From NCBI RefSeq assembly GCF_010095445.2, contig NZ_WFGV02000040.1, positions 1 through 62,828 of the forward strand: 62,828 nucleotides of DNA. The letters run 5' to 3'. Under the pieces are notes generated by a model. That model was given only the letters and a program-made list of their open reading frames with translations, was not told the DNA's origin and did not search any database. Of this stretch, positions 1 through 8,365 are shown in pieces. The number at the start of each line of letters is the position of its first letter. The first letter of the stretch is position 1. Source of the DNA: Pseudomonas sp. TNT3 (GTDB taxonomy: Bacteria > Pseudomonadota > Gammaproteobacteria > Pseudomonadales > Pseudomonadaceae). The position numbers and the translations under genes were made by a program.

Positions 1-440
1 CGGTGGCGTTGCCCAAGCCCACGGTCGGCGAAGACCTGCTGGCCGATTACAACAGCGTCGGCACCACCCTCGGGCCACATCCGCTGGCGTTGTTGCGCAC
101 TGAGCTGAAGGCCCGGCGCTGCCGCAGTTCGAAGGAACTGCTTGAGGTCGAGCATGGGCGACCGGTAAGCGTGGCCGGACTGGTGACCGGCCGACAACGT
201 CCGGGCACGGCCAGTGGCGTGACCTTCGTCACCCTGGAAGACGAGTTCGGCAACGTCAACGTGATCGTCTGGCGCGACCTGGCCGAGCGGCAACGGCAAG
301 TACTGGTGGGCTCGCAGTTGCTCAAGGTCGATGGGCGCTGGGAGAAGGAAGGCGAGGTCCGGCATTTGATCGCCGGACGCATGAGTGACCTGAGTGAACT
401 GCTGGACGGCATCAGCGTGCGGAGCCGGGATTTTCGTTGA
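1..440 (+). CDS. dnaE2: Error-prone DNA polymerase DnaE2 (ImuC), C-terminal fragment
   Basis: This is the 3' end of a gene that begins before the window; the reading frame is open from base 1 and ends at 440. The roughly 145 visible residues contain the C-terminal OB-fold of DnaE-type polymerases, with a strand pattern around GVTFVTLEDEFGNVNVIVW, preceded by the helical stretch LGPHPLALLRTEL that is typical of DnaE2. DnaE2 is the catalytic subunit of the SOS mutasome and works with ImuA and ImuB, which would be expected upstream, outside the window. The polymerase active site is not in view, so the choice of DnaE2 over DnaE1 rests on the C-terminal sequence and on the protein ending straight after the OB domain. 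Confidence 0.88.
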   Translation, partial: VALPKPTVGEDLLADYNSVGTTLGPHPLALLRTELKARRCRSSKELLEVEHGRPVSVAGLVTGRQRPGTASGVTFVTLEDEFGNVNVIVWRDLAERQRQVLVGSQLLKVDGRWEKEGEVRHLIAGRMSDLSELLDGISVRSRDFR

Positions 441-461
441 AATCCGCATTCCCCCTGTGCT

Positions 462-565
462 GATCGTTCCCACGCTCCGCGTGGTAATGCCTCCCGTGAC
501 GCTCCGCGTCACAGCGGACGCGGAGCGTCCGTGGCTGCGTTCCCACGCAGAGCGTGGGAACGATC
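462..565. repeat. REP-type inverted repeat
   Basis: The arms GATCGTTCCCACGCTC and GAGCGTGGGAACGATC are exact inverted copies at the two ends. Shorter palindromes based on ACGCTCCGCGT lie between them. It fits Pseudomonas REP elements and sits just past the dnaE2 stop. Together with the next repeat it fills the 331-base gap between dnaE2 and the flavin reductase gene, where I see no coding sequence. Confidence 0.85.
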
Positions 566-618
566 AACACTTGGGTAGCCAATAGCTGACACCGCGAGTT
601 TTGTTGCGATCACCAACC

Positions 619-755
619 TGTGGCGAGGGAGCTTGTCGAATCGTCGCACCGTCCCGCTGGGCTGCGAAGCGGCCCCCAAGTTTTTTCAGTCACACCGAGT
701 CGTCTGGTTTTGCGACTGCTGCGCAGCCGAGCGGGAGTGAACTCCCTCGCCACAA
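619..755. repeat. REP-type inverted repeat, 'GTGGCGAGGGAG' family
   Basis: The ends TGTGGCGAGGGAG and CTCCCTCGCCACA are inverted copies, with internal GC-rich palindromic blocks (GGGCTGCGAAGCGGCCCC near the left arm). The same family recurs at 56412-56538, as half a unit at 25337-25400, and inside cobN at 60371-60484. It lies between two convergent genes, a common REP location. Confidence 0.85.
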
Positions 756-771
756 GTGGTGGGTGAAGCGC

Positions 772-1434
772 CTACTTGGTGTCAGGCCAAAAACGCTCGC
801 CACCGCCCGGTGCATCTGTCCATGCCTGCAACGAGCGTGTCGGCAGGTCGAAATAATCACGGGTGCGCGCATAACCATGGCCGCCCATGCGTCCAATGGC
901 ATCCAGCCCCAGTTGATCGATGTACAGGGTTTTGGGGTCGATCAGTTCGTCGCGCACATGGGCCATCAGCACTTCGCCAAAGATGATCTCCCGGGATTGC
1001 CCGATGGACAGCGCCATCATCCGTCGGCATTCAAGCGCTACCGGTGCTTCGCCGATGCGTGGGCATTTGACCGTGGTGCCGGGGATGGCCGTGAGGCCAG
1101 CAGCGGTCAGTTCGTCGAAGCCCGGCGCGAAGGGCACGGCGCAGACGTTCATGGCTTCCACCAGCGCATCGCTGACGATGTTGACGGTGAATTCCTGGTT
1201 GAGCTGAATGTTGCGCGTGGTGTCCTTGGGGCTTTGGTCGCCGTAGTTTTCCACGCCCAGCGCAAGGATCGGCGGATCGGCGGACAGCGCATTGAAGAAG
1301 CTGAACGGCGCGGCGTTGATGCGGCCTTCGCCGTCGATGGTGGTCACCAGTGCAATCGGCCGTGGCACCACACTGCCGATCAGGATTTTGTATTTGTCAC
1401 GGGCACTCAATGTGCTGAAGTCGAAGCTTTGCAT
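772..1434 (-). CDS. Flavin reductase-like FMN-binding protein
   Basis: A 220-residue protein of the flavin_reduct (FMN-binding split-barrel, flavoredoxin-like) family. Family signatures are visible in order: IGSVVPRPIALVTT near residue 20, then NAAPFSFFNALSADPPI, the phosphate-binding KDTTRNI, and EFTVNIV. Members bind FMN and either reduce free flavin with NAD(P)H for a partner monooxygenase or act as electron-transfer flavoproteins; which applies here cannot be read from sequence. It is the last gene of the minus-strand amidohydrolase cluster, 12 bases after the preceding stop, so it is probably cotranscribed and may act on the same substrate pathway. No strong Shine-Dalgarno is seen before the ATG. 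Confidence 0.85.
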   Translation of the reverse strand: MQSFDFSTLSARDKYKILIGSVVPRPIALVTTIDGEGRINAAPFSFFNALSADPPILALGVENYGDQSPKDTTRNIQLNQEFTVNIVSDALVEAMNVCAVPFAPGFDELTAAGLTAIPGTTVKCPRIGEAPVALECRRMMALSIGQSREIIFGEVLMAHVRDELIDPKTLYIDQLGLDAIGRMGGHGYARTRDYFDLPTRSLQAWTDAPGGGERFWPDTK

Positions 1435-1446
1435 AGGCAGAAAACT

Positions 1447-2949
1447 CTAAAGGAGAGGATCAATCGCGCTCAATGGCGCGTGTGCGCTGTAGTCGTCGGC
1501 GAACGGGATGGCCGGTTGGAAAAGACCTTTCCAGTCCGGTTGGCCAAAGGCCCGGTCGCTGTGACTGCGCATCAGTTTTTCGAATTGTTGTTGGGCCTGG
1601 CGTTGCAGGGCGGGGTAGTCGACGCCCTGGACCTGGCCGTCCTGCATCACGCAGCGGCCATCGATGTAGCTGGCGATACAGTCGTCACCGCGCCCGGCCA
1701 GCACCAGGTTTTTCAAGGGATCAAACAGCGGCCCCAGGTGCAGACCCCGCAGGCTGAACACAGTGATGTCGGCCTTGCACCCCGGTGCCAGCCGGCCGAG
1801 GTCATCACGACCCAAGGCTTTGGCGCCGCCGAGGGTGGCGGCGTTGTAAAAGTCCAGTGCGCGGGTCAAAGAGCTATCGCCTTCCATCAATCGAGCGATG
1901 TTCAAGCCCTGGCGCATGTTGTCCAGCAAGTCCGCCGGCCAGGTATCGGTGCCCAAGGCGAAGTTGATGCCTTTTGCCCGGTAGCGACCAAACGAATTCA
2001 GCGCCTCACCATCCCGGGCAAACACCACCGGGCAGTGCACCAGGCTCGCACCGCCGTCCACCACCCGTTGCAGGTCATCATCGCCACGGGTGTAGATGCC
2101 GTGGGGCAGCAGGCTGCGCTGGGTCAAAAGCCCAAGCTGCTGCAACCAGCCCAGGGGTGAAACACCGCGAAGTTGCTCGACCATCGCCACCTCACCAAGC
2201 CCCTGACAGCAATGCAGCCGCATCGGCGCGTTGAGTTCGCGGCTCAGCGCGGCTGTGCGTTGCAGCAGCGCTGGGGTGCAGGTCTGGATGCGGTCGGGCA
2301 GCAACGCACCGCGAATCAGGCCGTTGTTCGCACCGTCGAAATCCCGAAAGAAACGTTCAGCGGCATCGAGCCCGGCCATGCCACGGGCTTCATCCCAGTG
2401 GTGCGCCAACGTGCCGTCGGCCTGCCAGTAACTCATGCCGCTCATGTAGCAGGGACCGAGGTAGGTGCGCAGGCCCAACTCGGTCGCCACACCGGCCACG
2501 GCAGAAAACTCGTCGTAGGTTTCTGCCCACTCGCGGTAGTACATCGAGGTGATCGGCATGGCGGTGGTGATGCCGTTGCGGATCAACTGAGTGAAGGCGT
2601 AGCGGTACTTGAAGACCTCTTCCTGCGGGCTGTAACTCTCGCGCGGACCTCTGGCCAGATAGTCCGAAGACCACATCCGGCCCATGTCACGCTCGTCGCC
2701 GTTGTCCAGGGTCAGCACGGTGGAATCGAGATCACCCAGCGCATCCAGATCGATAAAACCGGGGCCGATCAGCGCATTGCCGTAGTCGATCCACTGATCC
2801 ACCGGCCCGCCATAGCCGCGCCCGACAAACAGGATGCGCGAACCTTCAAAGACCACCTCGCCATCGCGCCACAGCACGTGCTGCGTGCCATCGAAACCGA
2901 CCACGCAGCTGGCTTTGAGGCCGACTGTTTTGACCGCTCCGGGTTTCAC
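1447..2949 (-). CDS. Amidohydrolase-superfamily protein lacking the usual HxH metal motif
   Basis: A 500-residue protein with amidohydrolase (chlorohydrolase/deaminase-like) architecture: a small N-terminal beta domain, the entry strand GPGFIDLDALGDLD at residues 62-75, later His segments LHCCQG and LLPHGIY, the GTDTWP aspartate, and the C-terminal KADITVFSL strand. The metal-binding HxH that normally follows the first strand is DLD here (residues 67-69), so the metal site, if any, is altered. It begins with GTG, and the GTGA overlap with the stop of the upstream deaminase gene suggests translational coupling. The linked ABC importer suggests an imported small nitrogen compound as substrate, but the reaction is unknown. 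Confidence 0.8.
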   Translation of the reverse strand: MKPGAVKTVGLKASCVVGFDGTQHVLWRDGEVVFEGSRILFVGRGYGGPVDQWIDYGNALIGPGFIDLDALGDLDSTVLTLDNGDERDMGRMWSSDYLARGPRESYSPQEEVFKYRYAFTQLIRNGITTAMPITSMYYREWAETYDEFSAVAGVATELGLRTYLGPCYMSGMSYWQADGTLAHHWDEARGMAGLDAAERFFRDFDGANNGLIRGALLPDRIQTCTPALLQRTAALSRELNAPMRLHCCQGLGEVAMVEQLRGVSPLGWLQQLGLLTQRSLLPHGIYTRGDDDLQRVVDGGASLVHCPVVFARDGEALNSFGRYRAKGINFALGTDTWPADLLDNMRQGLNIARLMEGDSSLTRALDFYNAATLGGAKALGRDDLGRLAPGCKADITVFSLRGLHLGPLFDPLKNLVLAGRGDDCIASYIDGRCVMQDGQVQGVDYPALQRQAQQQFEKLMRSHSDRAFGQPDWKGLFQPAIPFADDYSAHAPLSAIDPLL

Positions 2950-4142
2950 AGGCGGCTTTCCAGCAAGCGTCCATCGGCGGCGATCAAAACACCCGCGCGA
3001 TAGACCTGCCGCAGCGGCCGCGAAACCACCGCTTCACCAAGGGTCTGCACCGGCATCAGCAGAAAGTCCGCTGGCTGGCCGATCTCCAGACCATAACCTT
3101 CACACCCCAGTGCCCGAGCGCCATTCACCGTCGCCGCCTCGAACGCCGCCGCCAGTTCATCGTCCTTGTTCAAATCGAAACGAAACGCCAGCAGCATCGC
3201 CCGTTCCAGCATGTCGCCGTTGCCCATGGGCGACCAGGCATCGCGAATCCCGTCCGAACCCAGGCACACATTCACCCCCGCTTCACGCAGTGCGAGGAAC
3301 GGCGGCACCGCGCAATCGGCCGGTGCCGAACTCATCAACGAAATACCCAGGGCCGCCAGACGTTCGGCGACGGGTTTGACCTGGCTCCACGGCAGCATGC
3401 CGAGGCAGTAGGCGTGGCTGATCATCACCCGGCCCTGACGCCCAAAGCGCTCGGTGTAATCGGCGATCAGCGAAATTTGCCACAGGCCCAACTCACCTTT
3501 GTCGTGCAGGTGAATGTCCACGCCACGCTCGAATTCGCTGGCCAGTTTGAAGACGAAATCGAGCTGTGCGATCGGGTCGTTGTCGATCCCGCACGGATCC
3601 AGTCCGCCGACATTCTCCACGCCAAGGGCCATGGCTTCGCGCATCAGTTCGGCGGTGCCGGGACGGCTGATCAGACCGGTCTGCGGGAACACCACCAGTT
3701 GCAGGTCGATCAGGTCACGGTATTTTTCACGCAATTGCTGCATGGCTTCGACGTGGCGCAGGCCGAATTCCGGGTCGATGTCGACGTGACAGCGTAGGGT
3801 CAGCGAGCCACGGGCGATGCAGTTTTCCAGCAGCGCGCCGGCGCGTTGGGCGATGGGGGTTTCGACTTCACGCAGGATGCGGCGCTCGTTGGCGATGTAG
3901 TCCTTGAGCGTGGGACCTGCGCTGTTGGGACGCCAGGGTTGGCCCCAGAGGGTTTTGTCGAGGTGCACGTGGCTTTCCACCAGAGCCGGGGTGAGGAGCT
4001 GGTGTTGGCCGTCAATGTCGGTGGCCAGCAGCTCGGTGGTCGAGGCGGGGCGACGTTGGGTGAACCGGCCGTTTTCGATCAGCAGGTCTTCGGCGGTGGC
4101 GCCGTAGGGGCGCACGTTGCGTAGCCAGCGGGGTTTGGACAT
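2946..4142 (-). CDS. Cytosine deaminase-like amidohydrolase (CodA family)
   Basis: A 398-residue protein resembling CodA/AtzC-type amidohydrolases. Metal and catalytic segments are visible: SHVH (His58, His60), DIHLHDKGE (His211), SHAYCLG (His243) and GSDGIRDAW (Asp297). In E. coli CodA the segment is HCDE, with the Glu acting in catalysis; here it reads HLHD, so cytosine itself is doubtful and another cyclic amine or amide is likely. The start at 4142 is preferred over an in-frame ATG at 4157 because GAGG lies five bases before it. The gene overlaps the next amidohydrolase by four bases. A REP element separates it from the importer genes, which may lower its expression relative to them. Confidence 0.83.
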   Translation of the reverse strand: MSKPRWLRNVRPYGATAEDLLIENGRFTQRRPASTTELLATDIDGQHQLLTPALVESHVHLDKTLWGQPWRPNSAGPTLKDYIANERRILREVETPIAQRAGALLENCIARGSLTLRCHVDIDPEFGLRHVEAMQQLREKYRDLIDLQLVVFPQTGLISRPGTAELMREAMALGVENVGGLDPCGIDNDPIAQLDFVFKLASEFERGVDIHLHDKGELGLWQISLIADYTERFGRQGRVMISHAYCLGMLPWSQVKPVAERLAALGISLMSSAPADCAVPPFLALREAGVNVCLGSDGIRDAWSPMGNGDMLERAMLLAFRFDLNKDDELAAAFEAATVNGARALGCEGYGLEIGQPADFLLMPVQTLGEAVVSRPLRQVYRAGVLIAADGRLLESRL

Positions 4143-4182
4143 ATAAACCTCATTCATTCTTTAAATCAGCGGTGTTCCGGCT

Positions 4183-4323
4183 GGCCTCATCGCTAGCAGG
4201 CTAGCTCCCACAGTGGTTTTGTGTGGGGCCAGAATCTGAGGCAACCCCCACAGTAGTTTTGTGTGGGTCACAGAATCCGGGGCAACCCCGAATCCTGTGG
4301 GAGCTAGCCTGCTAGCGATGGCC
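4183..4323. repeat. REP inverted repeat with an internal direct repeat
   Basis: The outer arms are inverted copies (CATCGCTAGCAGGCTAGCTC at 4189 and its complement ending at 4320). The centre holds two near-identical tandem copies of about 50 bases that start with CCCACAGT and end with GGCAA. It occupies the gap between the importer genes and the deaminase genes of the same cluster. Confidence 0.85.
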
Positions 4324-4347
4324 GCGACCTGGTTTCAAGTCAAACGA

Positions 4348-5409
4348 TCAGCCTTTAAGCTTCGCCCAGATCCGGTCCTGCAGTTCCCGCGCCTTGTTGC
4401 TGCATTCCTTTTCAGGCCGCAGGCGCGAGGCGAATTCGTCGGGCATGTTGATGGCGTCCATGACCTTCCATTTGGCGTCGAGCAGCTTGTCGCTCTGGAT
4501 ACCGTTGGCGTAGGCAATGGCGTTGGACACGGCGGCAGCGTTTTCCGGTTTCATCATCCAGTCGATGAACACCTTCGCGTTGCCAGGGTGCGGCGCGCTT
4601 TTGGGCACGGCGAAGTTGTCCTGGAACATCGCCACACCTTCACGCGGATAAACGTACTTGATGGTGTTCTTTTGCAAGGTCGCCCGCGCCGTCGAACCGT
4701 TCCAGTTCTGCATCATGATCACTTCACCGGAGGCCATGCGGTCGACGGTGTTGTCCGAGCTGTACATCTTCAGGAACGGCTTCTGTTTTTGCAGCAGCTC
4801 CAGAATCCGCTTGGCGTCCTGCGGGTTTTCGCTGCATTCGTCGACATCCAGGTAATGACTGGCAGCGTTGATCACACTGCTGGAGGTGTCGAGCGCCGCC
4901 AGTTGGCCTTGCAGTTCCTTGCGCGGCTCGAAGAACTCCTTCCAGGAATCGTCCAGCTTGCCGCCAGGCACCCGCGCACTGTCATAGGAGAATCCGGTGG
5001 TGCCCCACAGGTACGGCGCCGAGAACTTGCGGCCGGGGTCGAAGCTCGGGTCGCGGAACGCCGGTTTGACGTACTGGAAGTTGGGCAGGGCCGACGCGTC
5101 GATTTCCAGCAGCAGGTCCTGTTTGATCAGGGTTTGCATGATCGACTGCGACGGCACGATCACGTCATAGGCCGCACCGCCGGCCTGCAATTTGGCCAGC
5201 AGGGTTTCGTTGCTGTCGTAGCCGTCCATGGTGACCTTGATGCCGGTCTCTTTTTCGAACTTGGCCAGCAGCTCGACCGGGTAGTAATCGGTCCAGTTGT
5301 AGAAGAACAATTCTTTGGGCTCGGCGGCCTGTGCGCCGAACGCAGTGAGTGCGGTGAAGCAACTGAGGGCCAGGCCGGCGACGCCGCAACGCATGCTTTT
5401 ATTTTTCAT
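4348..5409 (-). CDS. Spermidine/putrescine-type ABC transporter, periplasmic binding protein
   Basis: A 353-residue PotD/PotF-like solute-binding protein. The first 28 residues form a Sec signal peptide ending in GAQAAE; the mature protein opens with ELFFYNWTDYYP, the characteristic polyamine-binding-protein start. YDVIVPSQ and the later YVYPREG segment fit the family. The start at 5409 is supported by GGAG twelve bases upstream and by the signal peptide; longer in-frame starts would overrun the permease gene. It follows the second permease gene by 26 bases, completing a PotA-B-C-D set. PotD-like proteins bind polyamines but many homologues bind other amines, and the neighbouring deaminases suggest a different ligand. 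Confidence 0.92.
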   Translation of the reverse strand: MKNKSMRCGVAGLALSCFTALTAFGAQAAEPKELFFYNWTDYYPVELLAKFEKETGIKVTMDGYDSNETLLAKLQAGGAAYDVIVPSQSIMQTLIKQDLLLEIDASALPNFQYVKPAFRDPSFDPGRKFSAPYLWGTTGFSYDSARVPGGKLDDSWKEFFEPRKELQGQLAALDTSSSVINAASHYLDVDECSENPQDAKRILELLQKQKPFLKMYSSDNTVDRMASGEVIMMQNWNGSTARATLQKNTIKYVYPREGVAMFQDNFAVPKSAPHPGNAKVFIDWMMKPENAAAVSNAIAYANGIQSDKLLDAKWKVMDAINMPDEFASRLRPEKECSNKARELQDRIWAKLKG

Positions 5410-5435
5410 CGAGAACGCTCCAGAGGGAAAAGGAC

Positions 5436-6224
5436 TCATTGGTTTTTGCCGCGCTGTCCCAGCCAGAAGGCCAGCACCACCAGCACGATGGAGATCACCA
5501 GCATCAGGGTCGAGATCGCGTTGATCTCCGGCGTCACGCCGGCCTTGATGGCCGAGAAGATGTACACCGGCAAGGTCGTGGAACCAGGGCCGGCAACGAA
5601 GAACGTCATGATGAAATCGTCGAGGCTGACCACGAACGCCAGCACCGAACCGGACAACACCGCAGGCCACAGCAACGGCAACGTGACCCGACGGAACACC
5701 TGCCACGGATTGGCGTACAAGTCGTTCGCCGCCTCCAGCAGGCTCTTGTCCAGATCATTGAGCCGGGCACGGATGGGCAGGTAGGCAAAGGGAATGCAGA
5801 AGCCGACGTGCGCCACGATCACCGTAAGCAAACCGAGCTTGATCCCCAGTGCCATGAACAGCAGCAGGGTGGCGACGGCGGTGACGATCTCCGGCAGGAT
5901 CAGCGGCAGGTTGATCCCGCCCTCGACCATCTTCTGTCCATAAAAAGGCCGGTAGGTCGCCAGCGCTGCGAGCAAGGCAATCGCCGTGGCGCAGACCGTG
6001 GCGATGCTGGCAACGATGATCGAGTTCAGTGCGGCGGTCTGTATCGACGGGTTGGCCAGGATCCGCCCGTACCAGGCGAAGGAAAACTCGGTCCACACCG
6101 TCGCCGAACGGTTGGCATTGAAGCTGTAGGCGATCAGCACGAAGATCGGCACGTACAGATAGGCCAGGATCAGCAGGCTGACTTCGCGGGTGAGCGGCAG
6201 TTTTTTCAGGTGCAGGGCGATCAT
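5436..6224 (-). CDS. ABC transporter permease, PotC type
   Basis: A 262-residue inner-membrane protein with about six hydrophobic segments and the cytoplasmic EAA loop EAANDLYANPWQVFRRVTLP, which docks on the ATPase. The length matches PotC/PotI permeases. Its ATG overlaps the stop of the preceding permease gene (ATGA), so the two permeases are probably made in a coupled way and form the membrane heterodimer of this importer. Confidence 0.92.
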   Translation of the reverse strand: MIALHLKKLPLTREVSLLILAYLYVPIFVLIAYSFNANRSATVWTEFSFAWYGRILANPSIQTAALNSIIVASIATVCATAIALLAALATYRPFYGQKMVEGGINLPLILPEIVTAVATLLLFMALGIKLGLLTVIVAHVGFCIPFAYLPIRARLNDLDKSLLEAANDLYANPWQVFRRVTLPLLWPAVLSGSVLAFVVSLDDFIMTFFVAGPGSTTLPVYIFSAIKAGVTPEINAISTLMLVISIVLVVLAFWLGQRGKNQ

Positions 6225-7138
6225 GCGGTGGCTCCCCGACGAAGAGTTTTGGCGGCGCTGCGGCTATAGAGGGCGTACAGCACCAGCGACAGCAACAGAA
6301 TCCCCAGCAGCAGAAATGACAGCGAGCTGCCCAGCGGCCAGTTGCGCGCCGTGCCGAACTGCTGCTGGATCAGGTTGCCGATCATCAGCGTCTTGCCGCC
6401 GCCGAGAATCGCCGGGGTGATGAACGCGCCGAGGCTCGGCACAAACACCAGCAGCGCACCGGCAATCACCCCCGGCATCGACAGCGGCAGGATGATCCGC
6501 TTCAGCGCATGCCAGCGATTGGCACCCAGGTCGTAGGCGGCTTCGACAAGCCGCCAGTCGAGTTTTTCCAGGGTCGAGTAGATCGGTAAAATCATGAACG
6601 GCAGGAAGCTGTAGACCAGCCCGACGCTGACCGCGAAGTCGTTGTAAAGCAGGGTGATGCCACCGGCCTGGGGGAACAGCGCGTTGAGGCTTTGCGCCAC
6701 CCAGCCGTGCTCGCGCAGGATGATCAGCCAGGCGTAGTTGCGGATCAGCAGGTTGGTCCAGAATGGAATGGTGATCAGCAAGACCATGAGGTTACGTCGG
6801 CGGGGGGTGAGGCTCGACATCCACAACGCCACCGGAAAGCCGAACAGGAAACACAACACCGTGGTGCCGCCGGCCTGGAAAACCGAGCGTAACAATGCCT
6901 GGGCGTAGACCCAGTTGAGCTCGAGTTCACCGTCGAAACCTTCCTGGTAAAACAGCTGCACATAGCTTTGCAATTGCCAGTTGGCCTGCCAGTCGACACC
7001 GCCATAGACGTTGCGAGGTAACAGGCTGATATAGCCCATGATCCCCAGCGGGATGGCGATCAGGGCCAGCAGGGTCAGAACCACCGGGCTGAGCAACAGC
7101 GCACGGTTGAGGGCGGGGGAAGTGCTGCTGACGCTCAT
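6221..7138 (-). CDS. ABC transporter permease, PotB type
   Basis: A 305-residue membrane protein with an N-terminal anchor (residues about 12-35) and five further hydrophobic segments. The EAA loop is EAAYDLGANRWHALKRIILP. It corresponds to PotB/PotH, the first permease of polyamine-type importers. It starts one base after the ATPase stop and overlaps the second permease gene by four bases, so it belongs to the same transcript. Confidence 0.92.
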   Translation of the reverse strand: MSVSSTSPALNRALLLSPVVLTLLALIAIPLGIMGYISLLPRNVYGGVDWQANWQLQSYVQLFYQEGFDGELELNWVYAQALLRSVFQAGGTTVLCFLFGFPVALWMSSLTPRRRNLMVLLITIPFWTNLLIRNYAWLIILREHGWVAQSLNALFPQAGGITLLYNDFAVSVGLVYSFLPFMILPIYSTLEKLDWRLVEAAYDLGANRWHALKRIILPLSMPGVIAGALLVFVPSLGAFITPAILGGGKTLMIGNLIQQQFGTARNWPLGSSLSFLLLGILLLSLVLYALYSRSAAKTLRRGATA

Positions 7139-7139
7139 C

Positions 7140-8225
7140 TCAGGCCTCCATCAACAGGCAGGCATGGGGCGGCAGATTGACCGCGACGCGATCACCGACC
7201 AGCCGGCCACGGTTGAGGCCTTCGTTGTTCTCGCGCAGCATGACCTTGATGTCGTTGTTCAAACGGCATTGATAGAGCGTCGCGGTGCCGACATACAGCA
7301 CCGCTTCGATCACGCCACGCAGGTGATGGGGTTGCGTCGGGTCGACCAGTTGCGAACGTTCCGGGCGGAAGGCCAATTGCACCTTGGCGCTGTCGACCCC
7401 TTGAGGCGCACAGGGGATTTCCACCGGCATGCCGTTGGGGATGAACAGGTTTTCGTTGTGCAGGCCGCGCTTGAGGTGGCCGGGAAGGAAGTTGATGTCG
7501 CCGATGAACTGCGCCACGAATTGATGTTGCGGGCGTTCGTAGATGTCGTTCGGAGTACCGATCTGCAGGATCTTGCCGGCGGACATCACGGCAATGCGAT
7601 CGGACAGGGTCAGGGCTTCCTCCTGATCGTGGGTCACGAAAATGAACGTGATCCCGGCTTCCTTCTGCACGCGCTTGAGTTCGACCTGCATCTCTTTGCG
7701 CAACTTGAGGTCGAGGGCCGACAAGGGCTCATCCAGCAACAACACTTTCGGTTTCGGCGCCAATGCCCGTGCCAGCGCGACACGCTGCTGCTGGCCGCCG
7801 GACAATTCGGCGGGTTTGCGTTGAGCCAGGTGCTGCATTTGCACCAGGGCGAGCATCTCTTCCACTCGCTGGGCCGTCTGCTTGCGATCAAGACCCTGCA
7901 TCTCGAGGCCGAAGGCGATATTCTGCGCGACACTCATGTGTGGAAACAGCGCGTAACTCTGGAACACCGTATTGACCCGACGTTTGAAGGGCGGCAAGTG
8001 GTTGACCGGTTCGCCAGCCAGGCGGATCTCGCCGTCGCTGACGTGCTCGAAACCGGCAATGGTGCGCAGCAGGGTGGTTTTACCGCAGCCGGAGGGGCCG
8101 AGCAGGGTGAAGAATTCGTTGTCGGCAATGTCTACAGAGACATTGTCGAGGGCGGGCGCCAGCCCGGGATCGTCGGAATACCGCTTGGAAACGTTACGCA
8201 CTTCAATCGCGACTGGATGACCCAT
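7140..8225 (-). CDS. ABC transporter ATP-binding protein, PotA type
   Basis: A 361-residue ABC ATPase. Walker A is GPSGCGKTT (residues 43-51), the signature is LSGGQQQRVALARAL, Walker B is VLLLDEPLSALD, and the H-loop is FVTHDQEEA. The C-terminal third is the TOBE regulatory domain of MalK/PotA-type ATPases. It is the first gene of the minus-strand cluster and energises the two permeases downstream. Its promoter must lie in the 140-base gap shared with the divergent GntR-family regulator gene, where operator-like repeats are visible. Confidence 0.94.
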   Translation of the reverse strand: MGHPVAIEVRNVSKRYSDDPGLAPALDNVSVDIADNEFFTLLGPSGCGKTTLLRTIAGFEHVSDGEIRLAGEPVNHLPPFKRRVNTVFQSYALFPHMSVAQNIAFGLEMQGLDRKQTAQRVEEMLALVQMQHLAQRKPAELSGGQQQRVALARALAPKPKVLLLDEPLSALDLKLRKEMQVELKRVQKEAGITFIFVTHDQEEALTLSDRIAVMSAGKILQIGTPNDIYERPQHQFVAQFIGDINFLPGHLKRGLHNENLFIPNGMPVEIPCAPQGVDSAKVQLAFRPERSQLVDPTQPHHLRGVIEAVLYVGTATLYQCRLNNDIKVMLRENNEGLNRGRLVGDRVAVNLPPHACLLMEA

Positions 8226-8245
8226 AATGGTGCATTCCTCTAATT

Positions 8246-8271
8246 ATTGTATGCAATATCTGGATGCAATC
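8246..8271. promoter_or_regulatory. Candidate GntR/FCD operator between importer and regulator genes
   Basis: ATTGTATGCAAT at 8246-8257 has ATTG/CAAT inverted halves, and a second GATGCAAT occurs 13 bases on. FCD-type GntR regulators commonly bind short palindromes of this kind near their own gene. The site lies 20 bases before the importer ATPase start on the minus strand and about 95 bases before the regulator start on the plus strand. This is inferred from position and symmetry only. Confidence 0.45.
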
Positions 8272-8365
8272 TAGAAATAACCGGATTAATCTGCCTGTGC
8301 AACCCCCTTTTTCAATGGCTGCTCATCGCCAGGGGCTGGTTGCTCAGCGCATCAGGAGTGTTCAG

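Noticed and set aside
601..2160. A 519-codon plus-strand frame beginning in a REP element
   Set aside because: It starts inside a palindromic repeat and then runs antisense to the flavin reductase and amidohydrolase genes.
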